DNA of 64,000 nt from Sclerotinia nivalis (Eukaryota; Ascomycota; Leotiomycetes; Helotiales; Sclerotiniaceae): the NCBI GenBank assembly GCA_029531795.1, contig JAPEIS010000010.1, forward strand, positions 1,922,001-1,986,000, read 5' to 3'. A model generated the notes under the pieces. It made no database searches, was not told the DNA's origin, and worked only from the letters and a program-made list of their open reading frames with translations. The number at the start of each line of letters is the position of its first letter. The first letter of the stretch is position 1. Of this stretch, positions 10,735-21,800 are shown piece after piece. The position numbers and the translations under genes are program-made.

Positions 10735-13160
10735 ATATCTATACAAACGTTAATATTTATATCGCTGATTGTATAAATAATAGGATTTCGGAAATGCTTG
10801 TTAATATCTAGTTGCATTGTATACAAGCATAGATTAATATCCTTAATAAGTAGCGATTGTATATATTTGAAGCCAATGTCGACGATATTACTTGTCAATC
10901 AGTTGAATATTGATTTCGAGCTCCGGTGAGCAGGTTCGATAAACTAACGCTTTTCTCAAATATGAAGATTCATCGATTTCTATGTTGATAATGTATATGA
11001 GAATAGGAAATGTAGCTTTTCGGGGAAGTTTGTTATTAGTTTGCTTTGTAGAATATATATATATATATTTAATTTAAATATATTATATACAATCCTTCTT
11101 TTACATCAGATATAATGTAATTAGGATTTGAAATATTTACCTTTACTGTTGTCCAAGTTTTGTTTAGTATAATAATAGGAAAATGCTCTTTTTCTTATTA
11201 TACTATACTATCTGAAACTTAAAGAATCCAGTTTCATAAAGTACAATTATCAAAATGTTCCAAAGTATTATCATATAGGATAGTTCGTATTTATATTGTT
11301 TGTATATAAGAATTTGGCTGAACGATTATTGCTATAACTATATACTCTATAATATAATGCAAAGATTATATTCAATAGTGTTCCATTACATAAATCGATA
11401 ATTAATAATTGTTGAAATCTATCGTGAGATATGATTTGACATTGATCATATTTTTGTTAATTACTTGAAATATATAATTGCTTGGATTATAGAGATACGA
11501 TTAATTGAGATATAATATGATCGATCAAAACTGAGTATATCTCGATTGCATATTTTATAGTTTTAATAATATTCAAAAACTATATACCAATTATTGCTAT
11601 AGATAATTCGTATAATCTAGCCTTATTTGTTTCCTTTTTACAAAAGGTACAATATATAATAAATCATCGATAATAAAATTGATCAAAATAAACCTCTGTA
11701 TAAAACTCCATGTATTACAGCAATTCGGTGCCAGGAATTGTTATTCGTAATGCAATAATAGTTATCATTTGAAAATCAGATTGAAGTTGTATAGCTGTTC
11801 AATCAATTATGCCACGAATCGTTGCTATTGAGAGCGTTCTATTGCGAATATAGAATCATAAATCAACGGATTTTCTTCTAGCTTTCAATAGTTCGGCATC
11901 TATTGATTCTCGAAATATTATATCTTTCGAAACCCAAAAGATTTTGTGGAAAGGAATTAATAGTTCTGAAATAGCAGGATTTACTGGATTTTTGGTACAA
12001 ATGGATATATTATCGTAATAATATTCAAAATCTTTTCAATGAAGTATAAATAAACCGGAAAGCTATTGATCTCAATATCCAAAATTTATAGTAACAGTAT
12101 ATTCATTATTTCATCTTAATTAGATATTTCGTCTCCCAAGAATATATTGTTTTATTCATAATAACAATCGATCCCCTTCTTGATACATCTTAAACAAATC
12201 TTATTGTTATTACATTTCACTTTTCTTATACAACAAATAAAACAGACTCTTTTACTTTGCTCTAACAGATTTGGTTACTTCGCAATAGCATACTTGATTG
12301 TATAATATTGAAGACTATCACTATTTGAAATATCAATATCTTATATTCAATAAAATGATTGATCCGCAAATGAAATTGTAGTACCCCAAAATATCATACA
12401 ATTAGCAACATTTTGATGTATCAGTTTCTGAACGTATATAAGCGCATTACTGGATTAGCTCTTCAGATTCCAATCGAAGCTTTTTTGCGCCTCTAAGATT
12501 TGATATATAGTATATTGTACGATCGCGAGAGTGCTTAAGTGAAATGGGAGTTAAACCTACGATTGAAATGTCATTTGCATAATGGACAATGAAACGAGTT
12601 TGTAATGGAATGTCCTTTCTTGTGATACACCAAATGCTCCTTACGAGCGAAAGACTTTCTATAGTCCTAAACTCTACAGGCATAAGATCAAGGATTCATT
12701 TCGGACAACAAATGTAATATTTCGCTACTTGGGATTGCAAATGATACAAGTAATAACTGTAGTTCAAAAGAAGAGACACCAAAAATGAAAATTAAATCTA
12801 CTCTTCGATTTCAATATGTTTCGGTAGTTTGAGGGGTTCTGTTGGTGGATTGTAGTGTTCAAGAAGTAAATATGGGACCACGGGTCTCGGTGGGATAGGA
12901 TGTGGATCACGGGCTGCTGTGGGAGGGTTACAAATGCTGACATTGAAAGAACGTCATTAGTCGATGTTTAATAATCTAGTATCCACGGTCCCAATACAGC
13001 TACGCAATCATTCATCATCTACACAAATCCGGCCATATCTTGGCACCATCGTCATAGTAAAGCCTCTTTTCGCGATTGCTAAGCCGGTAGTATTACAAAG
13101 CTGGTTGCGAAAGCACCAGACATGTATTGTACGAACGGTACCTGATCATGTTCTTCAAAT
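10735..13160. other. AT-rich gene-free tract, with a possible LINE RT scrap
   Basis: There is no credible gene. The sequence is strongly AT-rich, with a TA microsatellite near 11,056. A minus-strand frame at 12,447-12,683 contains 'RFIVHYANDISIVG', which could be a decayed LINE reverse transcriptase YADD box (D to N), but too little remains to be sure. Confidence 0.5.
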
Positions 13161-13164
13161 AGGG

Positions 13165-13172
13165 TATATAAG
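13165..13172 (+). promoter_or_regulatory. TATA box of the dehydrogenase gene
   Basis: TATATAAG lies 96 bp upstream of the ATG at 13,261, a normal distance for a fungal TATA box plus a short 5' UTR. The following sequence is pyrimidine-rich up to the start. Confidence 0.5.
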
Positions 13173-13260
13173 GACTCTGCCACCTCACAATGCACAAACA
13201 AAGAAACTCACACTCAACACCTCTCTGACAGTCTCTAATCACTTCTTTCTCAACATCTCG

Positions 13261-14509
13261 ATGGCGGAGTATCAGAACAAAGCGGCATGGCTACCAGGCG
13301 TAGGGAAGCAGGTCGAAATCGGTCCTGCCGAGATTCCAGAACCGGGCCCAGGGGAACTTCTTATCGAGGTAAGGAATGTGAACAGGGAAGCCGGTTCATT
13401 TGTGCTCGCATTCACCTCTCTGCGCAGAGTTTCTGACAACCGACATGATGACAGGTCAAAGTGGTCGCTGCCCAGCCAGCAGAATACAAGATCCAAGAGG
13501 GAACACTCCCGTATCAACTGAATTACCCCACTATCATTGGAAGTTAGTATCCGTTTCCAGCAGAGTGGCGTCCGCTATAGAATATGGTTGCTAAGCCGAG
13601 TACAGTATCATTTTCTGGCGTGGTCGTCAAAGTTGGCACGGAGGTCAGCCGCTTCAAGAAGGGCGACCGCATTGTCACCAACAGCGCTGGAAGTATCCGC
13701 AATGATCCCCGATTTGGAGCATACCAGAAATATGCGGTTACCACGCAAGAGATGACAGCGAAGGTAAGGGGACGAGATCTCCAGCTTGAGTCTCGCGATG
13801 TAACCAACTGTCTGCTGACAATATGGCCTTGCAGATTGGAGAAGTGTCCTTCGAAGCTGCGGTGTCCATCTCCAGCCTGGCCTATCCTGCTAGTGCACTT
13901 TTTATACACCTGCACCTTGAGAAACCAGCAGAACATCCCAATCCCGAGAACAAGAACAAGAAGGTGCTTATCTGGGGCGCTTCTTCTTCTTTCGGTGCCT
14001 ATGCAACCTATTTGGCTGCTAGAGCAGGTTACACAGTGGTGGGCGTTGCGTCTTCTAAGAATGCGCAGCTTGTGAAGTCCTTCGGTGCTGTGCACTTTGT
14101 CGACAGGAGATCACCGACAGTAACGCAAGAGCTTATAGATATAGGACCTTTCGAAGCCGTCTTAGCAGCTGCTGACGCTGCCCAGGATCAGCCTGTGTTG
14201 GGAGCTGTCTTGGCTGCGCACGGAGGAGGTTCTTTTCTGTCGACAATGGGCTTGCGGCCGGGTGTGGAGCTGCCCCCAGGAGTTCAAGGAAACTTTGTGG
14301 CGATCATGGATGTCTACCTTGACCCCAAGACACGGGACTTTACCACGTGGGTGTGGTGGGATTTCTTGGAAAGTGAGCTCGCATCTGGGCGGCTGCAGCC
14401 AGTGCCCGTCCAAATTCTCGGTGGCCTGGACAAGGTGCAAGAGGCATGGAATCTGCTCAAGGCGGGGAAAGTAAGCGGCCAAAGGCTAGCGATAACACCC
14501 GGCCTTTAG
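13261..14509 (+). CDS. Zinc-type alcohol dehydrogenase-like oxidoreductase (ToxD/enoyl reductase type MDR)
   Basis: Four exons (13,261-13,368; 13,455-13,542; 13,606-13,763; 13,835-14,509) give 342 aa, the usual length for this medium-chain dehydrogenase/reductase group. The introns are GT-AG and phase-consistent. The N-terminal GroES-like half starts MAEYQNKAAWLPGVGKQVEI and carries 'EIPEPGPGELLIE' and 'YPTIIG'. The Rossmann nucleotide-binding motif is 'VLIWGASSSFGAYATYLA' at about residues 160-177. I see no catalytic-zinc cysteine/histidine set, as in the zinc-free quinone/enoyl reductase members. Expected activity is NADPH-dependent reduction of a double bond or carbonyl; relatives act in secondary metabolism or as stand-alone reductases, and no polyketide synthase is nearby. 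The gene is an island: RIP-damaged retroelements lie on both sides, and its stop codon is followed within about 10-40 bp by an antisense Gag relic. The coding sequence shows no RIP damage. Confidence 0.88.
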
Positions 14510-15240
14510 TCACTTCGCACAGTGTGTTGATAGCTGCACACTCGCTCAATAGGGTCTCTTCGGGATAGTTCGAGCTTGATGTTGTTCTTTAAGCCTAGTA
14601 TGTAATAGCTGAGTAATACTACGTTTCCCCAATTGGTCTGGTTTCCATATTTGCGGAACTCTGTAGCGTAGTTGATCGCGGATCCTGTCTGTTGTAGACT
14701 AAGAAGTCGTTTTTCCATAGTTCTTACGACGTCGATATCCCCGAATACACGTCTTATTTCGCGACGGAATCCCTCGAAGCTTTCGAATATAATCATAGTG
14801 GTTGTTATCATTGTATTAGGATTCTGATTATTCTCAAAGTAGTCAGAAAGGAATAGCTCAATTTATTTCAATGCTTCTTTTCGGAGATACGATAATACCT
14901 ATAGGTTCATTGCATCTGTAGTTCCGAACTTGTCTAAATTGAAACGATAGTACATCCTTAGTTGCAAAAGGAAGGTCTCCAATTCCTTGCGATTCCCATG
15001 GTACTTGTCTGGAAGTGCTACCTTAAGCGACTCCTGAAGGCACAATTCGCCGTTATGGTACAGGAAACTTGGTTCTGGCGCTGGTCGTGGGGCTGGTCCT
15101 GGGGCTGGTCCCCTGACTGGCTGGTTGCCCCTGGGATTTCTTCGAGGTACTTCTTCTTCTTCCTCGCTGCTGTTCTCCTCTGGGTCTTGCATAGGCACGT
15201 TGCCGTCGAGGTCCGGAACGGGATTATGGCTAATTGATGC
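14510..15240 (-). pseudogene. Ty3/gypsy Gag relic
   Basis: Minus-strand frames 15,198-14,899 and 14,811-14,506 together form a Gag: a Glu-rich then Pro/Ala-rich start ('SSEEEEEVPRR', 'PVRGPAPGPAPRPAPEP'), then 'VALPDKYHGNRKELETFLLQ', a stop at about 14,899, then 'FEGFRREIRRVFGDIDVVRT' and 'NYATEFRKYGNQTNW', classic Gag motifs. The coding start is upstream of 15,198 in an open frame. Homology stops near 14,520, so the element is truncated right at the dehydrogenase gene. It is less AT-rich than the 1-13 kb elements and so looks younger or less RIP-hit. Confidence 0.8.
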
Positions 15241-15313
15241 CGTTGGAAGACAACTATTCGAAGCTAGAGTAGATATATCGATTCAATATGTAAAGCAATA
15301 AAGGTACTCAAAG

Positions 15314-15710
15314 TGTTACGAATGCTTGTCTTCTGAGTCACGTGGAAGTGGTCAGGGTCGCGGGATACTAATGGTCGACAGGACTATTAATATTATCGTA
15401 GATTTATTGTTGATAACAGTCACACAGGGAATCGATCGTAATTGTAATGGTAGATAACAAGTAGTAATTGTTGTTGAGCACGAAGCTCCATATACTAAGG
15501 AAAACTATCTAGTTATATAGACCTTCGTTCTCTACTGCTCATCGTTGCTCAGCGTTGAGCAATGTTGAGCCAAGTGCTCTACACTGCTCACCACTGATTG
15601 CTGCTGAGCAGCCTGGGTCACGTGATTCCCACTGGGGTTCCACTGTGATTGGAATTCCGATCTCTGAGCCCAAGGTCCCCATAGTCACGTGTTCTGTACC
15701 CGTCATAACA
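15314..15710 (-). repeat. Probable 5' LTR of the 14.5-15.2 kb Gag relic
   Basis: Read on the minus strand it starts TGTTATGACGGGTACAGAA and ends TTCGTAACA, so it has TGTTA...TAACA ends, and it lies 5' of the Gag frame with a leader of about 75-115 bp. It contains three CACGTG cores preceded by GT (15,338; 15,618; 15,684) and a block of GCTCA/TGAGC repeats at 15,537-15,612. There is no second copy in the window, so the boundaries rest on the end motifs and position only. Confidence 0.5.
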
Positions 15711-16922
15711 CTAGATAATAAATCTTCATTACCCTGATGAAATACAATTCATATCTATATACTATTTTTCGGCTTTAGATATCGATATAATCCAGTTAAA
15801 ATACAACTTGTTCCTATTCAAGAACTATTCTAACTAATTATCCTAAGAGAGCAATATATACTCTTTCAATCATTATTCTATCTTATTCGTACTTATCGTA
15901 AGTCCGATTTGTTCTAAATAACTTTGTCTTCTCTTAGTATATATCTAAGTCTAAAGGGCCTACAAATATCATTATCTGGGTACAAACAATTGATGATAAA
16001 AGGTGAATCTACGCTCCAGCATTAATATTCTACCTGCTCGTGTATATAGTCAATACGGAACTCTGGCCCCTCGTGGTAAAAATAACCCAACTTGGCTCTG
16101 ATGCTGTTCCGCTTCCTATCCTTACAGTCAAACCTCCCACTACTTATTGTATAATATGGATCCCCAATAGTAAGACGTGCACTGCTCGCCCGACAAGAAA
16201 ATGTCATCGAGGTTTCCCTCCACCATACGCTTGCCTAACACAGGAGTTAAGGTTAGTTGCGCAACCTGTAGAAAAAGAATTCGGGTGGGGTTAGAACCAC
16301 AGTTACCGCATACCTTCATAACCCAACCCCGGAGCAACTGGAATCATCTTCAAATTGAATAAGCATGCGCGGTTGAACTTCAAACTTAAAAATGAGGGGT
16401 GTTGCCGACGCTCCTAGGCGACCTTTTCATCACAGAGCACGTTCCATTCATATAGAACGTTTCCGGGCTCGAAATGGATCAGTGGCAGAAGGCCCTTGCG
16501 ATATCGTCTTTGAAGCCCGCGAGCGATGGTGCGCCAAGAATAACCGCGCCCCGCCATCACATCTCTCAGCACTTCCTTGTCGGATAAACTGTTCACCCTC
16601 GTCTTCTGGCAGGTTTCCCAGCCGAGGTAGTAGTTTGTTGGTTCGGGAATATGAAAGTACATTTGAGGTCAAGTTGATTTTTGAATAAAGCATATATGGT
16701 CAAATATTCTTTCGTGATCTGTTTAGAGTTAATTCAAATCATCAAAAGCCAGCGAATAAATATATATATATTTTCGGTTCTATTTCCTCACGTTTGGTCA
16801 ATTCATCGTTTCCGAAGAACCTGTAAACGGATTTCCGTTCTTCTCTTTCCGGTTCAAAATGCAAAAATCAGATTACACTGTATTCTATCTATATGCATTT
16901 TAGGCAGACCAAATGATTCTCT
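15711..16922. other. Retroelement-flanked stretch with an unrecognised minus-strand frame
   Basis: AT-rich at first. At 16,414-16,693 on the minus strand an 82-aa frame ('VLRDVMAGRGYSWRTIARGL', 'PLIHFEPGNVLYEWNVLCDE') looks protein-like, but it has no flanking exons that I can join and stops follow. I cannot assign it. Confidence 0.3.
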
Positions 16923-17930
16923 TCAATACTCGAAATAACAATTATCATGTCCATTCTTGTTAAGAAGAAGCTTTTTCCTTCGTTTTCCGCCCTTCATAGT
17001 TTTAACGTCTTTGATGCTGCTTGATCGGTTTTCCAAATTTTCGTAGCAAATCTTCGTATTCTTTTTGAAATTCCCCATTGCTTCCCATTCCCCTGCCCAA
17101 TGGACGTCTACGCCCATCATTATCATTGCTGCCAGATTCCCTGTATTAGTTTTCTCTTCAATCATACTACGGTCGTTGCACTTACGGGAGCTCTTCATTT
17201 TCGGTATCCCCCTCCGTTCGATATGTTCGTTTCTACTCTGTTCAATCGCACGATCGATATGGTTCTGTAAGTTTCTAGGGCTCTTTGCTCGGAGGCTTTC
17301 AATGGTAGCTGGGTCTGTGATTTTCACAATAATCTCACGTTGTGCCTGAACGAATGATGAAGTCTGAGTAGATAATGTGATTGGTTTGCTAAGAGGCGCG
17401 GCATTGCTAGTCAATACCGACGCGTATGAAGCCTTAGAAGGCGGAGTAGACTGCGCGACTTTCACAATATCGTTCGTCGCTTTGGCCGTATCGTTTATCG
17501 CTTTGGCTATGTCATTTGTCTCTTGCAGAAGTTCGGTGGTTATCCGTCGCGTCTCAGCGGCTTCCTTCACAGCTTGATTGGTCTCTTGGCTTAGTGCGGC
17601 AACCTGCTGATGCGTAATTGTATTCTGCTGGACTTTTATTGCCGTGGATTGTACTGTTTCTGCCGTTGTTTTGAGGTCGCTTTGGATGGTTGTAACGGCG
17701 CTGAGGTCGGGGGTGTTCTGGAACTTGGTAGTGAAGACGCTCATGGCCGCGATCATGGTCTTGACGAGGGATTTTGGCACCAACTGATCTTCGGCGGAGT
17801 CGATACAGACGAGTGCTTTCCTGAGGTAATCGCTGAGGTATGCTGCATGCTCACAGGGGTCGTTGGGCCATGCTGCCATTTGAGGCCACGGTGTCGCCAT
17901 GCTGCGTGTGTCACACTGGGCAATGCGCAC
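16923..17930 (-). pseudogene. Tad-like LINE ORF1 (Gag-like) relic
   Basis: A 335-aa frame. Residues 1-80 are a unique start, then a long Ala/Thr/Gln-rich coiled-coil-like region ('TTAETVQSTAIKVQQNTITH', 'ETNQAVKEAAETRRITTELL'). Next come the hallmarks of fungal Tad1-type ORF1: 'ASYASVLTSNAAP', 'QAQREIIVKITDPATIESL' and 'NHIDRAIEQSRNEHI'. After that the reading changes character (Lys/Asn/Met-rich) and the expected 'IKI(V/M)SSNQLKSGD'-type region and zinc knuckles are missing, so the C-terminal part seems frameshifted or rearranged. No ORF2 endonuclease or reverse transcriptase follows downstream. The ORF1 product binds element RNA in the living family. Confidence 0.7.
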
Positions 17931-18029
17931 AAGCTCTGGCTTCTCAACTGACCAAAAGGAGGGCTGCTAGATGTGGTTTTCGTTGCCCAATTCCAAAAAA
18001 TTCGTTCTCGCTGCTTGTGATGTTTTTCC

Positions 18030-18805
18030 TTGTACAAGTACGATTCGGCCTCATCTCCTGTCTTCACTATCACATGCAGTATGACAAGGATTATATTGCT
18101 GAATGCATATTGCGTCCCAATGTGGTGACTTGGTGCTCCGTCTTTAACCCCGTGCTCCTCCAGGGGATAACTTTTACAGCTGAGTCCGAATCGGCCTTGC
18201 CTCAAATCTCGTACTACCCTTGCCACCTTTTCTCGTATCAAGAACTCTTGCGATTTGTCCAAGTACGATTCTGCCTTGGAAGAATTCTTTCAGTTGAGCC
18301 TTCCTTAAAGCATTTCTATGTCGATTCGGTCTTGTCTCATGCTGAGTTAGTCATTTAGTAATAATGCATGGGCTCATCTTATTTTTGGATAGAGCATGCC
18401 GACATTTCCGAGTTCGGCCGGGCTATGGGTACGTCAGCCTCAGTGGATCCACCTGAAATTTGAAGCGTCACGGACATAGATAAGTACGTTTCGGTCTTAG
18501 ATCACCTTGTTCATTGTGCTTCGTACCCCTTGTAGTTTACCTTGTACAAGAGGTAGATATGCCAGGAAAGTACTCAGATAAACCGAAAAACTGAGATAAG
18601 CGTTGCTCCTAATAGGTTATTATCAAATGTTATCTATACTACTTTGTATGTTTCCGTAAGAGCTGCCGATATGTTCAAGTCTGCCAAGGGCCTTAGTGGG
18701 GCCCGGCAGCTAGCTCTTACATCATATATTTCGGGTATATGAAAGTACGGTTCGGTCTTACTTGGGCTCATCTGTTTGATAAGCTCTATTTTTGGAGCTT
18801 TAAAG
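18030..18805 (-). repeat. Degenerate reiterated motif upstream of the LINE ORF1
   Basis: Read on the minus strand, an AAGACCGAATCGTACTT-like motif recurs at about 18,035, 18,261, 18,320 (partial), 18,482 and 18,744. Two copies (18,320 and 18,744) are followed on the plus strand by GGGCTCATCT and then TATTTTTGGA, so the repeating unit is longer than the core. The array lies directly upstream of the ORF1 ATG at 17,930. Confidence 0.5.
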
Positions 18806-18879
18806 TAGGTGGCTATCAGAGTCGTATCATCACATTCCAAAGCGGAAGTCCTTACACTGGTAGTCATTATACCCAATCA

Positions 18880-21800
18880 TCAAAAGCTTTCAGAAACCAA
18901 ACACAAGGCGTTCAATGATATTATTGGCTCGTTGATAATATATACAGATTTTACTTTGCCGGCAAAGCACCAATTACAGGATCCTGAACACTATTAGCCG
19001 CCCATCAACCAGAGAGTAAACAACACCATTTGTGGAAGACTGCTTATGCCACTTCCTATCACATAGCGGTTATTGTTTTCCAGTCATCGGTTCCCTACTT
19101 TGCAAAGTCGTAATACAGTTAATGTTCGACAAGGGTTGTAAGCAGTGACTGCCTAGCAACAGTTTCTGGTAAACAGATTACATGTATCCACCAATGTCCG
19201 ACTGTAGGATAGTAGGGAATCCTAGCAAAGGATAGATTACTTCTAATCCATATACAGAATACGAATTTCGGATTTCGGATTTCAAATGGGACTTAAGTAA
19301 GAACAACCAGAAATATTATACTGAAATTGGAGCTTTGGATTCGGAACAGCGACGGTAGTGATAGAACATAGAGATTGCCCAATTCTCCTCAGTCTATGGT
19401 CGTATGTAACGGATATTCAAGAATTTATGCTTATGAAGGGAAGTGGCATGATGTTGGCTGTTTGGGGTAAATGCGACGGGCTTTATGAGGGTAGTAAAGG
19501 GAAAAGGGTGGGTCTATACGCAGGGGTAGTAGTAGTCCATATTTTAGAGTGCAATACATGCTCTTCATAAGTCCCCGCCGCTTCCCCTTCATTGCTCTCG
19601 CTAAATATCACATCTTCCTCCCATTCCCCTTCCATCTCTTACTATCCCTCGAACTGTCTCACTACATACCACAAAATTCCAACTCAATTCCTTTTGGTCT
19701 TCCTCACTTTCTCCTCTCATCAATATCATGCTGTAGTCCCCCCAAAGTCTAATACTGCAAAGAGGATTCTAGATTTCATTGCAGGGGGTGTGCTTTGTTG
19801 CTATTATCTAGCTGTTTCCCACGAGTGTTGAGGAATTTTGGGTAGTGTACATAAAGATAGGCAGACGATAAAATATGAAATTTATTCTCCGGGTAAACTA
19901 CATAACTACAGAAATGGAATCAAACTCAGAAAGGAATGCCAGCGAGTGGATTTTAGGAGAGAAATCAAAATGAAACGGGGAGCTGGGTTAACAGAAAGAG
20001 TTTGGGTTTCCAATTTCAATTTCAATACCAGTAGTCTGTGTGGATTCTGGATAATAGTTCAATCGCAAGAGCTTCTTGACCCGTAAGTTCATTTCATATA
20101 GCTAGTTAGCTCTTTTATAATTGATAATTGATAATTGATAATTGATAATTGATAATTGATAAATTTGATAAATTTGATAAATTTGATATATTTGATATAT
20201 TGAATCTACTGCGTCGAATTATCAATCTATACTCAAAGATCCATATCTTTCACACAACCTAATTCACAATCTAAAGTTCTCACTCATCGAGCCCCTTCAT
20301 ATTCGCACTAAAATTGATACTCAGTCTCGCATAATATGAACCTAACTTTCTCTGGACGTCGAGAGGGAGTTCGACCATCCATGCACTGAACTTCTTTCCT
20401 AAAGAAAAAACACAGCTCCCACACCATAAAAAAGCAACAGCTCAAAAAGACATATTCATCATAAGCAGTGGTATTTATCCACTCTTCTCAATCCCAGGTC
20501 TCACGGATGATAAACTTACTAAATCTATAGCCAATATATATTCATTCACAGTGATAGACACGGAGGTGACGCCAGAAATGAGTTTGTAGGAATCGATGGC
20601 CTGGGTGAAGACGATGCTGAGAATCGCTACCACATGGATGCTGACGGGGGTGAAGCCCAATAGAATATGGTTTGTTGAGGAGTGGATAGTTAATTGGATT
20701 TATCAAGCGAGTGTCTGGGCCCGAGAGAAGGGGTAGGAAATGAGGGGAGATGCCCTCCAATTCGCGCTCCTCAGATCCAACCGCACCACCACGTTATCTG
20801 CAATGCAGACATAGCCCGACATAAAGTACCATAGCCATCAACCTCATCTCTCGCTCCCAGCGCCCGCATTGCTCTGTATAAGTCTCGCTGTAACCGCACA
20901 ACTCAGCGACCCCTTAATAAATAGTCGCATTGATGTCCCAACCAAAACGGCAAATTAAAAATCCAAATTTTTGAACACAAACTGTAGTTGATGGAAAAGA
21001 TGCAAATAATTGACATGGGGTTAGGGCTGGGAAGGAAGGAAGAGAGAGGTGGACCAGAATAGGGGTGCAAAGAGATGATTGGGGAGAAGGTTGGCTTTCA
21101 TAAGAGCAGAGAAATCGGAAGAAATGTACTTCTACGCGGTTAAAGAGCGACCATTATTGGTTAAAACTTTTCCACGGTTAAGCAGAGTGTCTTCATGAGC
21201 TCATGAGCTTATAGGCTTATCATATCAGCTTGGTTCGGTCCGGTGTACGTATATGTTGTAATTTGTGTAGTGAGCGAATAGTAGTCTTGGTTGCTGATGT
21301 CTCCGCCGAGAAATGAAACATTCTTCTCGTCGATTTGTTCTATGAATGCTTTGAAATGGTGAGAGAAGACTATGGATTGTGTCAGTTTCATAGCAAGGGG
21401 CAATGCAAGCTAGAGTCACGAAATCCAGTAGTTCGGTATGGAAAAATCAGAAACTTCTCCATCCAAGATATTTGGCCATGAGATCAGAGGTGATAGGTCT
21501 TACCATGATTGATCCGAAGTAGCGTGAAAAGTAGGAAGTACTATATCGTCCATGTTCGTGAAGGTTCGCCGCACCAGTGATGATTGTAGGCTAAACTGCT
21601 TCGGTTGATTCCGCTCATACACATTATGACCAGATAAGAATAAGTGCGGATGTTTACGTTGCATATGGAATAGTATATACATCATAAATGCAAACAATCT
21701 ATGCGTGTTTATTCTTCCTCTTCGAACACTAGACGCAGAGTATATTGCAGCACAGAAAATGAGAACAGGTCGTCGACCACAGCGATTTTTGATAGCTATT

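Noticed and set aside
13544..14095. 183-aa minus-strand ORF
   Set aside because: Shadow of the dehydrogenase exons, which have homology and phase-consistent introns on the plus strand.
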